From Hyphomicrobiales bacterium (GTDB lineage Bacteria; Pseudomonadota; Alphaproteobacteria; Rhizobiales; Rhizobiaceae): a DNA stretch of 63,204 nucleotides. The stretch is from positions 257,496-320,699 of the forward strand of contig UBTF01000006.1 in NCBI GenBank assembly GCA_900468285.1, given 5' to 3'. Position 1 is the stretch's first letter. Every line of letters begins with the position of its first letter. Both the position numbers and the translations under genes were made by a program. This document shows, one piece after another, positions 9,093 to 17,135 of this stretch. The notes under the pieces are model-generated. The model did not search any database. It had not been told where the DNA came from and saw only the letters and a program-made list of their open reading frames with translations.

Positions 9093-9674
9093 ATGGACTA
9101 CGATCCGTGCCGCGTGTTCAGAAAGCTGGCGCGCAACAACCGTCTGGCCAATCTGAGACTGCACTCCGCCTGTCTTCAGCTGTCGCAGGCGGAGTTCGTA
9201 GCGCCCCGCAGCGGCTTCTTTCCCACCATCCGCGCCACTCTGAACCATATCTACACCGTCGATCTGTTTTATCTCGACGCCGTGAAAGGCGGAACACTGG
9301 GCTATGCCGCCTTTGCGGTGGAGGAGCCTTTTGCTGACATGCCTGCCTTGCAACAGGCCCAGGCAAAGCTTGACGAAGCGCTGATAGAATTTGTGGATGG
9401 CATTCAACCTGAAGGTCTTGCCGCCACCGTCGAGGTGCATCGCGATGGACGCATACAGCAAGACCGTTGCGACGATATTCTCAGCCACCTCTTTCAGCAC
9501 CAGACCCATCACAGGGGTCAGGTGCACGCCATGCTGTCTGGAAGTTCGATCAAGCCACCACAACTGGACGAATTTATTGTCGGGGACGATGCTGGCGTTC
9601 GCAAAGTGGAGCTGGACGCGCTAGGCTGGTCGGAACGTGACCTCATGTTTCCGAAAGATAAATCCCATGACTGA
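9093..9674 (+). CDS. DinB-family metal-binding protein
   Basis: This four-helix-bundle protein of about 193 residues starts at ATG 9093, preceded by GGGGTGAGAA. Metal ligands typical of DinB/YfiT-like proteins are visible: the His of TIRATLNHIYTVD early on and the pair in HQTHHRGQVHAML near residue 145. Family members include thiol-dependent transferases and DNA-damage-inducible proteins of unknown activity. Its last 8 bases overlap the start of the first Nudix gene, so the two are probably translationally coupled. I cannot assign a substrate. Confidence 0.9.
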   Translation: MDYDPCRVFRKLARNNRLANLRLHSACLQLSQAEFVAPRSGFFPTIRATLNHIYTVDLFYLDAVKGGTLGYAAFAVEEPFADMPALQQAQAKLDEALIEFVDGIQPEGLAATVEVHRDGRIQQDRCDDILSHLFQHQTHHRGQVHAMLSGSSIKPPQLDEFIVGDDAGVRKVELDALGWSERDLMFPKDKSHD

Positions 9675-10179
9675 AGACACCCGCATCCGCATGAAATTCA
9701 AGCCCAAGCGCATTTTCCAGATGCGCGTGGCAGGCATCGCCTTTCGGAATGGTCATGTGCTGGTGCACCGGGCAACACATGAGAAATTCTGGAGTTTTCC
9801 CGGTGGCCGCGCCGAAATGGGCGAGCAATCCCGCGAAACGCTGGCCCGCGAAATGGTCGAGGAGCTCGGTGCCGAGGCTAAGGTCGGGCGGTTGCTGTGG
9901 GTGGTCGAGAACTTCTTTCATTACGAAGGCAGGGACTGGCACGAGCTTGGCTTCTATTACCTGATGGAGCTTCCCGAGACATTTCCATTCCATGAGGAAG
10001 ACATCGTTCACCGGATGCAGGATGGCAAGCACCCGCTAGAGTTTCGCTGGGCAAGGGCGACCACGCAAGCCTTGACGGAGCTCGACATTCCACCCTATTT
10101 CATCGCCGGTGAGATCGAAAACCTTCCTGCTTCGACCCAGCATATCGTCTGGGATGATGGCAATCTGGACGACAAATGA
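9667..10179 (+). CDS. Nudix hydrolase, first of a tandem pair
   Basis: This 170-residue protein contains a complete Nudix box (G-x5-E-x7-REMVEELG, within GGRAEMGEQSRETLARE) at about residues 50-72. It should therefore hydrolyse a nucleoside diphosphate linked to another group using magnesium. The start overlaps the DinB-like gene by 8 bases, and the stop overlaps the second Nudix gene by 4 bases. The flanking strands (VHRATHEKFWSFPGG, VVENFFHYEGRDWHELGFYY) recur closely in the next gene, so the two are paralogues. Substrate is unknown. Confidence 0.95.
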   Translation: MTEDTRIRMKFKPKRIFQMRVAGIAFRNGHVLVHRATHEKFWSFPGGRAEMGEQSRETLAREMVEELGAEAKVGRLLWVVENFFHYEGRDWHELGFYYLMELPETFPFHEEDIVHRMQDGKHPLEFRWARATTQALTELDIPPYFIAGEIENLPASTQHIVWDDGNLDDK

Positions 10180-10694
10180 ACGAAATACTGCCTCTACGGC
10201 ACATGATCCGGCTGGATCACAAGCCGCAGCTTTTCAGCTTCCGCGTGGCGGCTCTGGTGATGCGGAACGAGCATCTTCTTGTGCACCGGAGCCTGGCAGA
10301 CAGTTATTGGGCGCTGCCCGGCGGGCGCGCCGAGATCGGGGAAAGCTCGGAAGATACGATCCTGAGAGAGATCAGGGAAGAGCTTGATGTCGATGCGCGC
10401 ATCGAGCGTCTGTTGTGGACGGCGGAGAACTTCTTCTCCTATGGCGACTACAACGCCCATGAGCTTGCGTTCTATTACCTCATCCATCTCGAAGAGGATT
10501 TTCCGTTTCACGAGACTGAGATCGTTCACCGCACCGTTGATGGTGTCGATCTCGAATTTAGATGGATGAGAGCGAAGGCTGCGGTGCTGGGAGACAACGA
10601 CCTGAGACCTGCCTTCATCGCCCAGCGGATCGAGACGCTGCCGCAGCGCCATGAGCATCTCATCGTGCGTGAAGGAGTGCCGCGCCATGGCTGA
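10176..10694 (+). CDS. Nudix hydrolase, second of a tandem pair
   Basis: This 172-residue protein has its own complete Nudix box (GGRAEIGESSEDTILRE then IREELDV). It parallels the previous gene along its length: LLVHRSLADSYWALPGG, TAENFFSYGDYNAHELAFYY and FPFHETEIVHR. The ATGA overlap with the first copy indicates tandem duplication with retained coupling. The duplicates have diverged mainly at the N- and C-termini, which could mean different substrates. Its 3' end overlaps ybgC by 8 bases. Confidence 0.95.
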   Translation: MNEILPLRHMIRLDHKPQLFSFRVAALVMRNEHLLVHRSLADSYWALPGGRAEIGESSEDTILREIREELDVDARIERLLWTAENFFSYGDYNAHELAFYYLIHLEEDFPFHETEIVHRTVDGVDLEFRWMRAKAAVLGDNDLRPAFIAQRIETLPQRHEHLIVREGVPRHG

Positions 10695-11127
10695 GCTAAC
10701 CGTATCGCTGTCCGGCGAATTGCTCGAACACGGGCATCGTTTGACGCAGCGCGTCTATTATGAGGACACGGATTTTTCCGGCCTCGTTTATCATGCCCGT
10801 TATCTCCATTTTCTCGAGCGCGGCCGCACCGATTATCTGCGCTGCCTAGGCTGCGAACAGAGCGCCCTGTTGACGGCAGATGAAGAGGGGCTGGTCTTTG
10901 TCGTTCATCGCATGGAGATCGACTTCAAGTCGCCCGCGCGCATGGACGATGTGTTGACGATATCAACGCTGACGGAGAAGGCGGGGGGCGCGAAGATGGT
11001 CCTCAATCAGGAAATCCGGCGGGGAGAAACGCTTCTTGTTGCCGCAAAAGTGATTATTGCCGTCATCAATGCCAAGGGAAGACCGCGACGCCTGCCCGAT
11101 ACCATTGCCGAAAAATTTCTAAAGTAA
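10687..11127 (+). CDS. ybgC: YbgC acyl-CoA thioesterase of the Tol-Pal cluster
   Basis: This 146-residue hotdog-fold thioesterase has the signature RVYYEDTDFSGLVYHARYLHFLERGRT; the Asp in YEDTDFSG is the expected catalytic residue. The start at 10687 gives MAELTVSLSG, and the overlap with the second Nudix gene suggests coupling. In many proteobacteria ybgC heads the tol-pal operon, and its product is a cytosolic short-chain acyl-CoA thioesterase linked to phospholipid metabolism. Here 261 bases with a hairpin separate it from tolQ, so tolQ may have its own promoter. Confidence 0.96.
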   Translation: MAELTVSLSGELLEHGHRLTQRVYYEDTDFSGLVYHARYLHFLERGRTDYLRCLGCEQSALLTADEEGLVFVVHRMEIDFKSPARMDDVLTISTLTEKAGGAKMVLNQEIRRGETLLVAAKVIIAVINAKGRPRRLPDTIAEKFLK

Positions 11128-11343
11128 GAAAAGGCGAATTGCCGAGTGGCTTCTTAAAGTGTCCATTTCGTAACACTCTCTTAACCATAATGTAGTCTTA
11201 CTTAACCATCCGGTATTTGTAAGCCGCACGCCTTCCTTTTACCAAATTTACCGGCAAGTAAGGCGTAATGGCAATATCGGGGCATGGCTCAAGGGGTTTT
11301 CGGCGGTCGCTGCAGGATCCCAAGCGTTGATGCGCGTTTAAAT

Positions 11344-11364
11344 CGCCCGGTCATGCACCGGGCG
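11344..11364 (+). promoter_or_regulatory. Leader hairpin upstream of tolQ
   Basis: An 8-bp perfect stem CGCCCGGT/ACCGGGCG with a CATGC loop ends 24 bases before the tolQ ATG and is followed by TTTGG. It may be a weak terminator separating ybgC from tolQ or a translation or attenuation element. The rest of 11128-11343 is AT-richer than the flanking genes and could hold a promoter, but I cannot name specific boxes. Confidence 0.45.
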
Positions 11365-11388
11365 TTTGGATTCGGGGATTGAATATTT

Positions 11389-12108
11389 ATGGAACAGGCA
11401 GGTTTGGCAGCGGCAACGCACGACGTAAGTCTCTGGGCTCTGTTCATGCAGGCTGGCCTCATCGTCAAGCTGGTCATGATCGGACTTCTTGCAGCGTCGG
11501 TCTGGACATGGGCTATCGTCATCGACAAATACGTCGCTTTCGGTAAGGCCCGGCGGAATTTCGACCAGTTCGAACAGGTTTTCTGGTCGGGTCAGTCGCT
11601 GGAAGAGCTGTACCGCACTCTGGCCGAGCGTCAGAACACCGGTCTTGCGGCCATCTTCGTTGCGGCAATGCGCGAATGGAAGAAGTCCTTCGAGCGTGGC
11701 GCCCGTTCTCCCATTGGTCTGCAGATGCGTATCGACCGGGCGATGGACGTGACCATGGCGCGTGAAAGCGAAGGGTACGAGGCACGCCTGGGCTCGCTGG
11801 CGACAATCGGTTCTGCCGGTCCGTTCATCGGTCTTTTCGGTACGGTCGTGGGTATCATGACCTCGTTCCAGGCCATTGCCGGTTCGAAGTCTACCAACCT
11901 TGCCGTCGTTGCACCGGGTATCGCTGAAGCGCTTCTGGCAACGGCCATCGGTCTGGTAGCGGCTATTCCGGCGGTTATCGCCTATAACAAGTTCACAGCC
12001 GATGCGGGCAAGCTCTCTTCGCGCATGGAAGGCTTTGCGGATGAGTTCTCCGCGATCCTGTCGCGCCAGATCGACGAGAAGCTGCAAACCCGTCAGGCCG
12101 CGCAGTAA
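11389..12108 (+). CDS. tolQ: Tol-Pal inner-membrane motor protein TolQ
   Basis: This 239-residue MotA/TolQ/ExbB-family protein has three transmembrane segments: about residues 20-45 (LIVKLVMIGLLAASVWTWAI), and a pair around residues 135-195 (LATIGSAGPFIGLFGTVVGI and LLATAIGLVAAIPAVIAYNKF). With TolR it forms the proton-driven motor that energises TolA for outer-membrane constriction during division. A 31-base gap separates it from tolR. The N-terminus MEQAGLAAATHDVSLW is the rhizobial form. Confidence 0.97.
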   Translation: MEQAGLAAATHDVSLWALFMQAGLIVKLVMIGLLAASVWTWAIVIDKYVAFGKARRNFDQFEQVFWSGQSLEELYRTLAERQNTGLAAIFVAAMREWKKSFERGARSPIGLQMRIDRAMDVTMARESEGYEARLGSLATIGSAGPFIGLFGTVVGIMTSFQAIAGSKSTNLAVVAPGIAEALLATAIGLVAAIPAVIAYNKFTADAGKLSSRMEGFADEFSAILSRQIDEKLQTRQAAQ

Positions 12109-12139
12109 AAGCGCAGTCTGACCGAGTGGAGTAAACATT

Positions 12140-12598
12140 ATGGGAATGTCAGCAGGTGGTGGCGGCGGCGGTGGTTCCGGTGGACGCCGGGGCCGTGGAC
12201 GCCGCAAGGGCGGTGCAATCAGCGAAATCAACGTGACGCCGCTGGTCGACGTCATGCTGGTGCTGCTTATCATCTTCATGGTGGCCGCGCCAATGATGAC
12301 GGTCGGCGTGCCCGTCGATCTTCCGCAGACCTCCGCCAACGCCCTCAATTCCGATACGCAGCCGATCACCATTTCCGTCAATGCGAATGGCGTGATCCAT
12401 CTGCAGGAAACGCCTATCGAGGCTACGGAAGTGGCCGACAAGCTGCAGGCGATTTCGACCACGGGCTACAATGAACGCATCTTCGTGCGCGCAGACTCGG
12501 TTGCCGCCTACGGCATCGTGGCTGACGTCATGGCGCGTATTCAGGCCGCAGGCTTCAAGAATATTGGCCTTGTGACCCAACAGAAACAGGACAATTGA
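12140..12598 (+). CDS. tolR: Tol-Pal motor subunit TolR
   Basis: This 152-residue ExbD/TolR-family protein has a glycine/arginine-rich cytoplasmic start (MGMSAGGGGGG). Next come ISEINVTPLVDVMLVLLIIF with the proton-coupling Asp in the single membrane helix, and a periplasmic domain ending in FKNIGLVTQ. Order and spacing match tolQ-tolR-tolA of other alphaproteobacteria. The stop lies 7 bases before tolA. Confidence 0.97.
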   Translation: MGMSAGGGGGGGSGGRRGRGRRKGGAISEINVTPLVDVMLVLLIIFMVAAPMMTVGVPVDLPQTSANALNSDTQPITISVNANGVIHLQETPIEATEVADKLQAISTTGYNERIFVRADSVAAYGIVADVMARIQAAGFKNIGLVTQQKQDN

Positions 12599-12605
12599 TC
12601 TAGGC

Positions 12606-13790
12606 ATGAAGGGCAGCGTCACCACATCTGCAATCGTGCACGCCTCGCTGCTGGCCTTTGCCCTCGTGTCTCTTGGGTCGCCGCCGCCGCTGGAGGTGAC
12701 TGAGGCTGAGTCGATGCCTGTCGACCTTGTGTCGGTGGAAGAAATGACGCAGATCCAGCAGGGCGACAAGAATGCGCCCAAGGCTGAGAAGTCCGCGCCC
12801 GTACCAACCACACGCCCCGATATCGTGCCAAACGCCCAGAACATGGGTAACAACATGGCCGATCTGGACGCACCGCCGACGCCGACGGAAAAGCCCAACA
12901 ACAATGACAGCGCTGCCGCCCCGCCCAAGCAGGAGAAGCCGGCCCCTGTCGTCGATACCAAGCCCAACGATGTGAAAGACATCGTCAAGGAAGAGACATC
13001 TGCGCCCAAGCCGCAGGAAACGGCTTCGCTGCCTGTTCCCAAGCCGGAAATCGTGACGCCGCCCAAGCCTGCCGAGCCGCCTGCCCAGCAACAGGCGCAG
13101 GAGCCGCCACCGCAAAACCAGGAGCCTGCCGAAATTCCCGTGCCGCCCAATGTGCCGCGCCCGAATTCACGCCCGCAGCCACCTGAGCCGAAGCCGGAGC
13201 CGCCAAAGCAGGCAGAGCAAAAGCCTGCCGAACAGAAGCCCGCTGAAAAGCCAGCGGAAAAGAAGCCGGAACAGGCCAAGTCGACCGACAAGCCTTCCGA
13301 CAAGAAACCGGCTGACCGCAAGCAGGAAACGGCAAAATCTGCCGCATCCCAGGCAAGCGAGTTCAACGCCGATGAAATCTCGGCTCTGCTGAACAAGCAG
13401 GCACCTTCCGGTGGTGGCGCGAAGCGCTCCACGGAAACGGCGTCGCTGGGTGGCAAGAAAACAATCGGCACGGGTTTGAGTGCCAGTGAAATCGACAGTG
13501 TCAGAGGTCAGATCCAGCAGAACTGGGCCATGGCTTCGGGCCTCACCGGCGTTGCCGAGGTTCGGGTGGTCGTTCGCGTGCAGCTGGATCAGTCCGGCAA
13601 CATTGTCGGACAGCCCGAGGTTACGGCAACAGGTGGACCGGAAGGAACGCGCCGCGCCGTTGAAGGCAGCGCGCGCCGCGCGATCTTCAGGTCTGCTCCG
13701 CTGAAAAATCTGCCCGCTGAAAAATACGATGGCGAAAAAGGATGGAACACACTGGTTCTGAACTTCGACCCATCTGAATTTGCGCTTTGA
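12606..13790 (+). CDS. tolA: Tol-Pal bridging protein TolA
   Basis: This 394-residue protein has an N-terminal membrane anchor (about residues 5-25) carrying the S-x3-H motif (SAIVHASLLAFALVSLG). A long low-complexity periplasmic stalk, about residues 70-275, is dominated by Pro, Lys, Glu and Ala. A C-terminal domain (LSASEIDSVRGQIQQNWAM onwards) has the TonB/TolA fold that binds TolB and Pal. The stalk is proline-rich rather than the Ala/Lys-rich coiled coil of enterobacteria, which is usual in rhizobia. The composition produces very long open frames on the opposite strand that are not genes. Confidence 0.95.
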   Translation: MKGSVTTSAIVHASLLAFALVSLGSPPPLEVTEAESMPVDLVSVEEMTQIQQGDKNAPKAEKSAPVPTTRPDIVPNAQNMGNNMADLDAPPTPTEKPNNNDSAAAPPKQEKPAPVVDTKPNDVKDIVKEETSAPKPQETASLPVPKPEIVTPPKPAEPPAQQQAQEPPPQNQEPAEIPVPPNVPRPNSRPQPPEPKPEPPKQAEQKPAEQKPAEKPAEKKPEQAKSTDKPSDKKPADRKQETAKSAASQASEFNADEISALLNKQAPSGGGAKRSTETASLGGKKTIGTGLSASEIDSVRGQIQQNWAMASGLTGVAEVRVVVRVQLDQSGNIVGQPEVTATGGPEGTRRAVEGSARRAIFRSAPLKNLPAEKYDGEKGWNTLVLNFDPSEFAL

Positions 13791-13871
13791 ACCGACAGTT
13801 TTGGGACCGATGACAACACCCCTACCCAATTCGATGTCCAATTTTTGTATGAAGCTGAAAGGCTTGTCTCA

Positions 13872-15185
13872 ATGATCAAGTTCTCTCTCCTGCGTGCGGC
13901 AATGGTTGCCTCCGGCATTCTGTTTTCGTTCGTGGCAGTCACACCGGCCAGTGCTGAAGTCCAGATCAATATCAACAAGGGTAACGTTCAGCCGCTGCCC
14001 ATCGCGATTACCGATTTCATGTCGAATGACGGCATCGGTGCGCAGGTTTCGCAGGTCATCGCGGCCGATCTCCAGAGGTCCGGGCTGTTTGCGCCGGTCA
14101 ACAAGAGCGCCTTTATCGAAAAGATCAGCAATCCCGACCAGCAGCCACGTTTCGAGGACTGGAAGGTCATCAACGCGCAGGCGCTGGTGACGGGGCGTGT
14201 GACGAAGGAGGCCGATGGCCGTCTTCGCGCCGAGTTCCGTCTGTGGGATACATTTGCCGGTCAGCAGATGAGCGGACAGCAGTTCTTTACCCAGCCTGAA
14301 AACTGGCGCCGTGTCGCCCATATCATCGCCGATGCGATCTATGAACGCGTAACCGGTGAAAAGGGCTATTTCGACACCCGCGTCGTCTTCGTGTCCGAAA
14401 GCGGACCGAAGACCGCCCGCAAGCGCGCCCTGTCCATCATGGATCAGGACGGCTTCAACGTTCGCAACCTGACCAACACCAACGACCTTGTTCTGACGCC
14501 GCGCTTTTCGCCCAGCCGTCAAGAAGTGACCTACATGTCGTTCGAAGGTCAGCAGCCGCGCGTTTACCTGTTGCAGCTGGAAACCGGACAGCGCGAAGTT
14601 GTCGGCAATTTTCCCGGCATGACGTTCTCGCCACGCTTCTCGCCCGATGGTCAAAAGGTCATCATGAGCCTGCAGCAGGAAGGCAACGCCAACATCTACA
14701 CCATGGATTTGCGCTCTCGCACCACGACGCGCCTGACCAATACCGGCGCGATCGATACGGCTCCGTCCTATGCGCCGGATGGCCAGCGCATCGCCTTCGA
14801 AAGCGACCGCGGCGGACGTCAGCAGATCTACGTCATGAATGCCGATGGCTCCGGCCAGACGCGTATTTCCTTCGGCGATGGTTCCTACTCCACGCCGGTC
14901 TGGTCTCCGCGCGGCGATCTGATCGCCTTTACCAAGCAGTCTGGCGGCAAGTTCTCGATCGGCGTGATGAAGCCGGACGGTTCGGGCGAGCGCATTCTGA
15001 CGACGGGCTTCCACAATGAAGGACCGACATGGGCGCCAAATGGCCGCGTGCTGATGTTCTTCCGCCAGAATGCAGGTTCCGGCGGCCCGCAGCTCTACTC
15101 CATCGATCTGACCGGCTATAATGAACAGCTGATCAAGACACCGACATTTGCATCCGACCCGGCCTGGTCGCCGCTGCTGGATTGA
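13872..15185 (+). CDS. tolB: Tol-Pal periplasmic beta-propeller TolB
   Basis: This is a protein of about 437 residues. The ATG at 13872 gives a proper signal peptide ([15 protein letters not shown] ending [10 protein letters not shown]); the frame is open upstream but lacks such a start. An N-terminal TolB domain ([19 protein letters not shown]) is followed by propeller blades with the repeated WD40-like pattern: [50 protein letters not shown] and GPTWAPNGR. TolB links TolA to Pal at the outer membrane. It ends in a weak hairpin before pal. Confidence 0.97.
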   Translation: MIKFSLLRAAMVASGILFSFVAVTPASAEVQININKGNVQPLPIAITDFMSNDGIGAQVSQVIAADLQRSGLFAPVNKSAFIEKISNPDQQPRFEDWKVINAQALVTGRVTKEADGRLRAEFRLWDTFAGQQMSGQQFFTQPENWRRVAHIIADAIYERVTGEKGYFDTRVVFVSESGPKTARKRALSIMDQDGFNVRNLTNTNDLVLTPRFSPSRQEVTYMSFEGQQPRVYLLQLETGQREVVGNFPGMTFSPRFSPDGQKVIMSLQQEGNANIYTMDLRSRTTTRLTNTGAIDTAPSYAPDGQRIAFESDRGGRQQIYVMNADGSGQTRISFGDGSYSTPVWSPRGDLIAFTKQSGGKFSIGVMKPDGSGERILTTGFHNEGPTWAPNGRVLMFFRQNAGSGGPQLYSIDLTGYNEQLIKTPTFASDPAWSPLLD

Positions 15186-15195
15186 CAAAACCATT

Positions 15196-15225
15196 ATGGC
15201 GGCGCCTAAGAGCGTCGCCATATTT
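15196..15225 (+). terminator. Hairpin after tolB
   Basis: ATGGCGGCGC pairs with GCGTCGCCAT (one G-T pair) around a CTAAGA loop, followed by ATTTC. The short T-run makes it a partial terminator at best, possibly tuning the tolB:pal ratio. Confidence 0.5.
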
Positions 15226-15390
15226 CTAAGCATGTCACATCGGGACTTGGCCTGTTTTCTTGCTGAATATGTAGTGAGGGAGCAAAAAGACGGGACATTT
15301 CCTTTCTGTTAACCATAATTGTTTGGGGGCAATTAACTGCAATCGGTTATTGTCTGGCAACGTTACTGAAATTCTAAGGAGAGACCGGCG

Positions 15391-15924
15391 ATGAGCCGTA
15401 CACACACCTCGGCACTCGGCCCCATGCAGAAACTCGCCCGTAACCCGGCTATGATCGCTTTGACGCTGGCGCTTGCGCTGGCTGGTTGCGCCAACAAGAA
15501 GAACATGCCGAACAGTGCTGGCGAACTGGGCCTTGGCGGCGCAGGTTCTGCTACACCGGGTTCCGCACAGGACTTCACCGTCAATGTCGGCGACCGTATC
15601 TTCTTCGACACCGACAGCACATCGATCCGCGCAGACGCACAGCAGACCCTGCAGCGTCAGGCACAGTGGCTGGCTCGTTATCCAAACTACGCCATCACTG
15701 TTGAAGGTCACGCCGACGAGCGCGGCACACGCGAGTACAACCTTGCTCTGGGCGCACGTCGTGCAGCCGCCACCAAGGAATTTCTCGCTTCGCAGGGCGT
15801 TCCTGCAAACCGCATGAAGACGATTTCCTACGGCAAGGAACGTCCGGTTGCCGTTTGCGACGACATTTCCTGCTGGTCGCAGAACCGCCGTGCAGTCACC
15901 GTTCTGGGTGGCGCAGGCATGTAA
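15391..15924 (+). CDS. pal: Peptidoglycan-associated lipoprotein Pal
   Basis: This 177-residue outer-membrane lipoprotein has the signal ALTLALALAGC, whose Cys is the lipidated residue. An OmpA-like domain follows, with VEGHADERGTREYNLALGARRA as the peptidoglycan (diaminopimelate) binding motif. It anchors the outer membrane to the cell wall and is pulled by TolA through TolB. AAGGAGA before the ATG is a strong ribosome-binding site. A 205-base gap from tolB includes AT-rich sequence that could carry a separate promoter. Confidence 0.98.
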   Translation: MSRTHTSALGPMQKLARNPAMIALTLALALAGCANKKNMPNSAGELGLGGAGSATPGSAQDFTVNVGDRIFFDTDSTSIRADAQQTLQRQAQWLARYPNYAITVEGHADERGTREYNLALGARRAAATKEFLASQGVPANRMKTISYGKERPVAVCDDISCWSQNRRAVTVLGGAGM

Positions 15925-15953
15925 TCGCCTCGCAGCGACGTGATGAGAATTGT

Positions 15954-15985
15954 AAGGCGGCCTCCGGGCCGCCTTTACTTTTTTC
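15954..15985 (+). terminator. Rho-independent terminator after pal
   Basis: AAGGCGGCC and GGCCGCCTT pair perfectly (9 bp) around TCCG, followed by TACTTTTTT. This is a strong intrinsic terminator, so cpoB probably has its own promoter in the 95 bases that follow. Confidence 0.9.
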
Positions 15986-16080
15986 CATAGTTTGGCCGAA
16001 CTTAAGTTGCTTTTTGACGCCAGATGGAAAAAATCCGGTTTTGCGTCGTTGGGGCGCAAATCAACCAGACAGGACGCAAC

Positions 16081-17097
16081 ATGAAGAAACTTGTCGTGGC
16101 GGGAATGCTGGGGCTTGCAGCCTGCACCGGCCTGAGCGGCACTGCCGTTTCAGGACCGTTGTTCGGCTGGGCGGGGGGCTCTAGTACAAGCAGCGGAAAT
16201 CACCCACCTGTTGTCAACGTTCAGGCGAACGATACCTATCGCGTGCAGCAACTCGAAGAACAGATCCGTCAGTTGAACGGACGTATCGAGGAAATGAGTT
16301 TCCAGCTGCTGCAGATGCAGGAAACCATTCGCAAGGCCCAGGAAGACAACGAGTTCCGTTTCCAGGAGCTTGAAGGCGGAAAGGCTGCCGCACCGGCTGC
16401 ACCGAAGAAAAAGGCCGAGGCCGACATTCCTTCGGCAACGGGCGCCGAAGATGACGTCGCAACCATCATTGAAACGCCGTCCCAGGGCGGCGCTTCAATG
16501 GGCGGTGGCGCTACGGGCACCGGCCAGATGGCGACCGCGCCGCGCAGCAATGCTGCTCCCGGCGAAACGACACTGGGCTCCATCGAGCTCGATTCCCGCG
16601 GCCTGCCCGTGGGCGGTTCGCTCAATCCGAACGTCAACAATTCTGCAGGAAGCCTGCCCGGCGTGGAAACCGGCCGGACATCCAGCCCGGACCCCGTCAA
16701 TACGGCGGCACTGACCAGCGAGAACGACATCTATCAGGCGGCCTATGGCCATGTGCTCTCAGGCGATTACAAGGCTGCGGAAAAGGGTTTCGAGCAATAT
16801 ATCCAGGGATACCCCAAGGGCTCGAAGGCTGCAGACGCGAATTTCTGGCTGGGCGAAGCGCAATATAGCCAGGGCAAGTTCACCGATGCCGCAAAGACAT
16901 TCCTCAACGCCCACCAGAGCTACAGCAAATCGCCCAAGGCGCCTGAAATGCTGTTGAAGCTCGGCATGTCGCTTGCCGCACTCGACAACAAGGAAACCGC
17001 TTGCGCCACATTGCGTGAAGTGCCGAAAAGATATCCAAGCGCCTCCAAGACCGTTCTCGGCAAGGTGACGAGTGAACAGAAGCGCCTGAGCTGCTGA
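16081..17097 (+). CDS. cpoB: Tol-Pal coordinator CpoB (YbgF)
   Basis: This is a protein of about 338 residues starting at ATG 16081 (MKKLVVAGMLGLAACTG). An N-terminal coiled coil (QQLEEQIRQLNGRIEEMSFQ) would trimerise. A low-complexity Ala/Pro/Gly linker leads to C-terminal TPR repeats (NDIYQAAYGHVLSGDYKAA, ADANFWLGEAQYSQGKFTDA, APEMLLKLGMSLAALDNKE). CpoB coordinates Tol-Pal with peptidoglycan synthesis in the periplasm. The LAAC sequence early in the signal could be a lipobox, although a signal peptidase I site is also possible. Confidence 0.95.
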   Translation: MKKLVVAGMLGLAACTGLSGTAVSGPLFGWAGGSSTSSGNHPPVVNVQANDTYRVQQLEEQIRQLNGRIEEMSFQLLQMQETIRKAQEDNEFRFQELEGGKAAAPAAPKKKAEADIPSATGAEDDVATIIETPSQGGASMGGGATGTGQMATAPRSNAAPGETTLGSIELDSRGLPVGGSLNPNVNNSAGSLPGVETGRTSSPDPVNTAALTSENDIYQAAYGHVLSGDYKAAEKGFEQYIQGYPKGSKAADANFWLGEAQYSQGKFTDAAKTFLNAHQSYSKSPKAPEMLLKLGMSLAALDNKETACATLREVPKRYPSASKTVLGKVTSEQKRLSC

Positions 17098-17135
17098 CAG
17101 ACGGGCTGGACGGCTATGACATCAGGTCGTTCCCG

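Noticed and set aside
12149..13471. A 440-codon open frame antisense to tolR-tolA
   Set aside because: It mirrors the Pro/Lys/Ala-rich TolA stalk on the opposite strand, has a Gly/Ser/Cys low-complexity product and no family pattern. The plus-strand tol genes explain the DNA.
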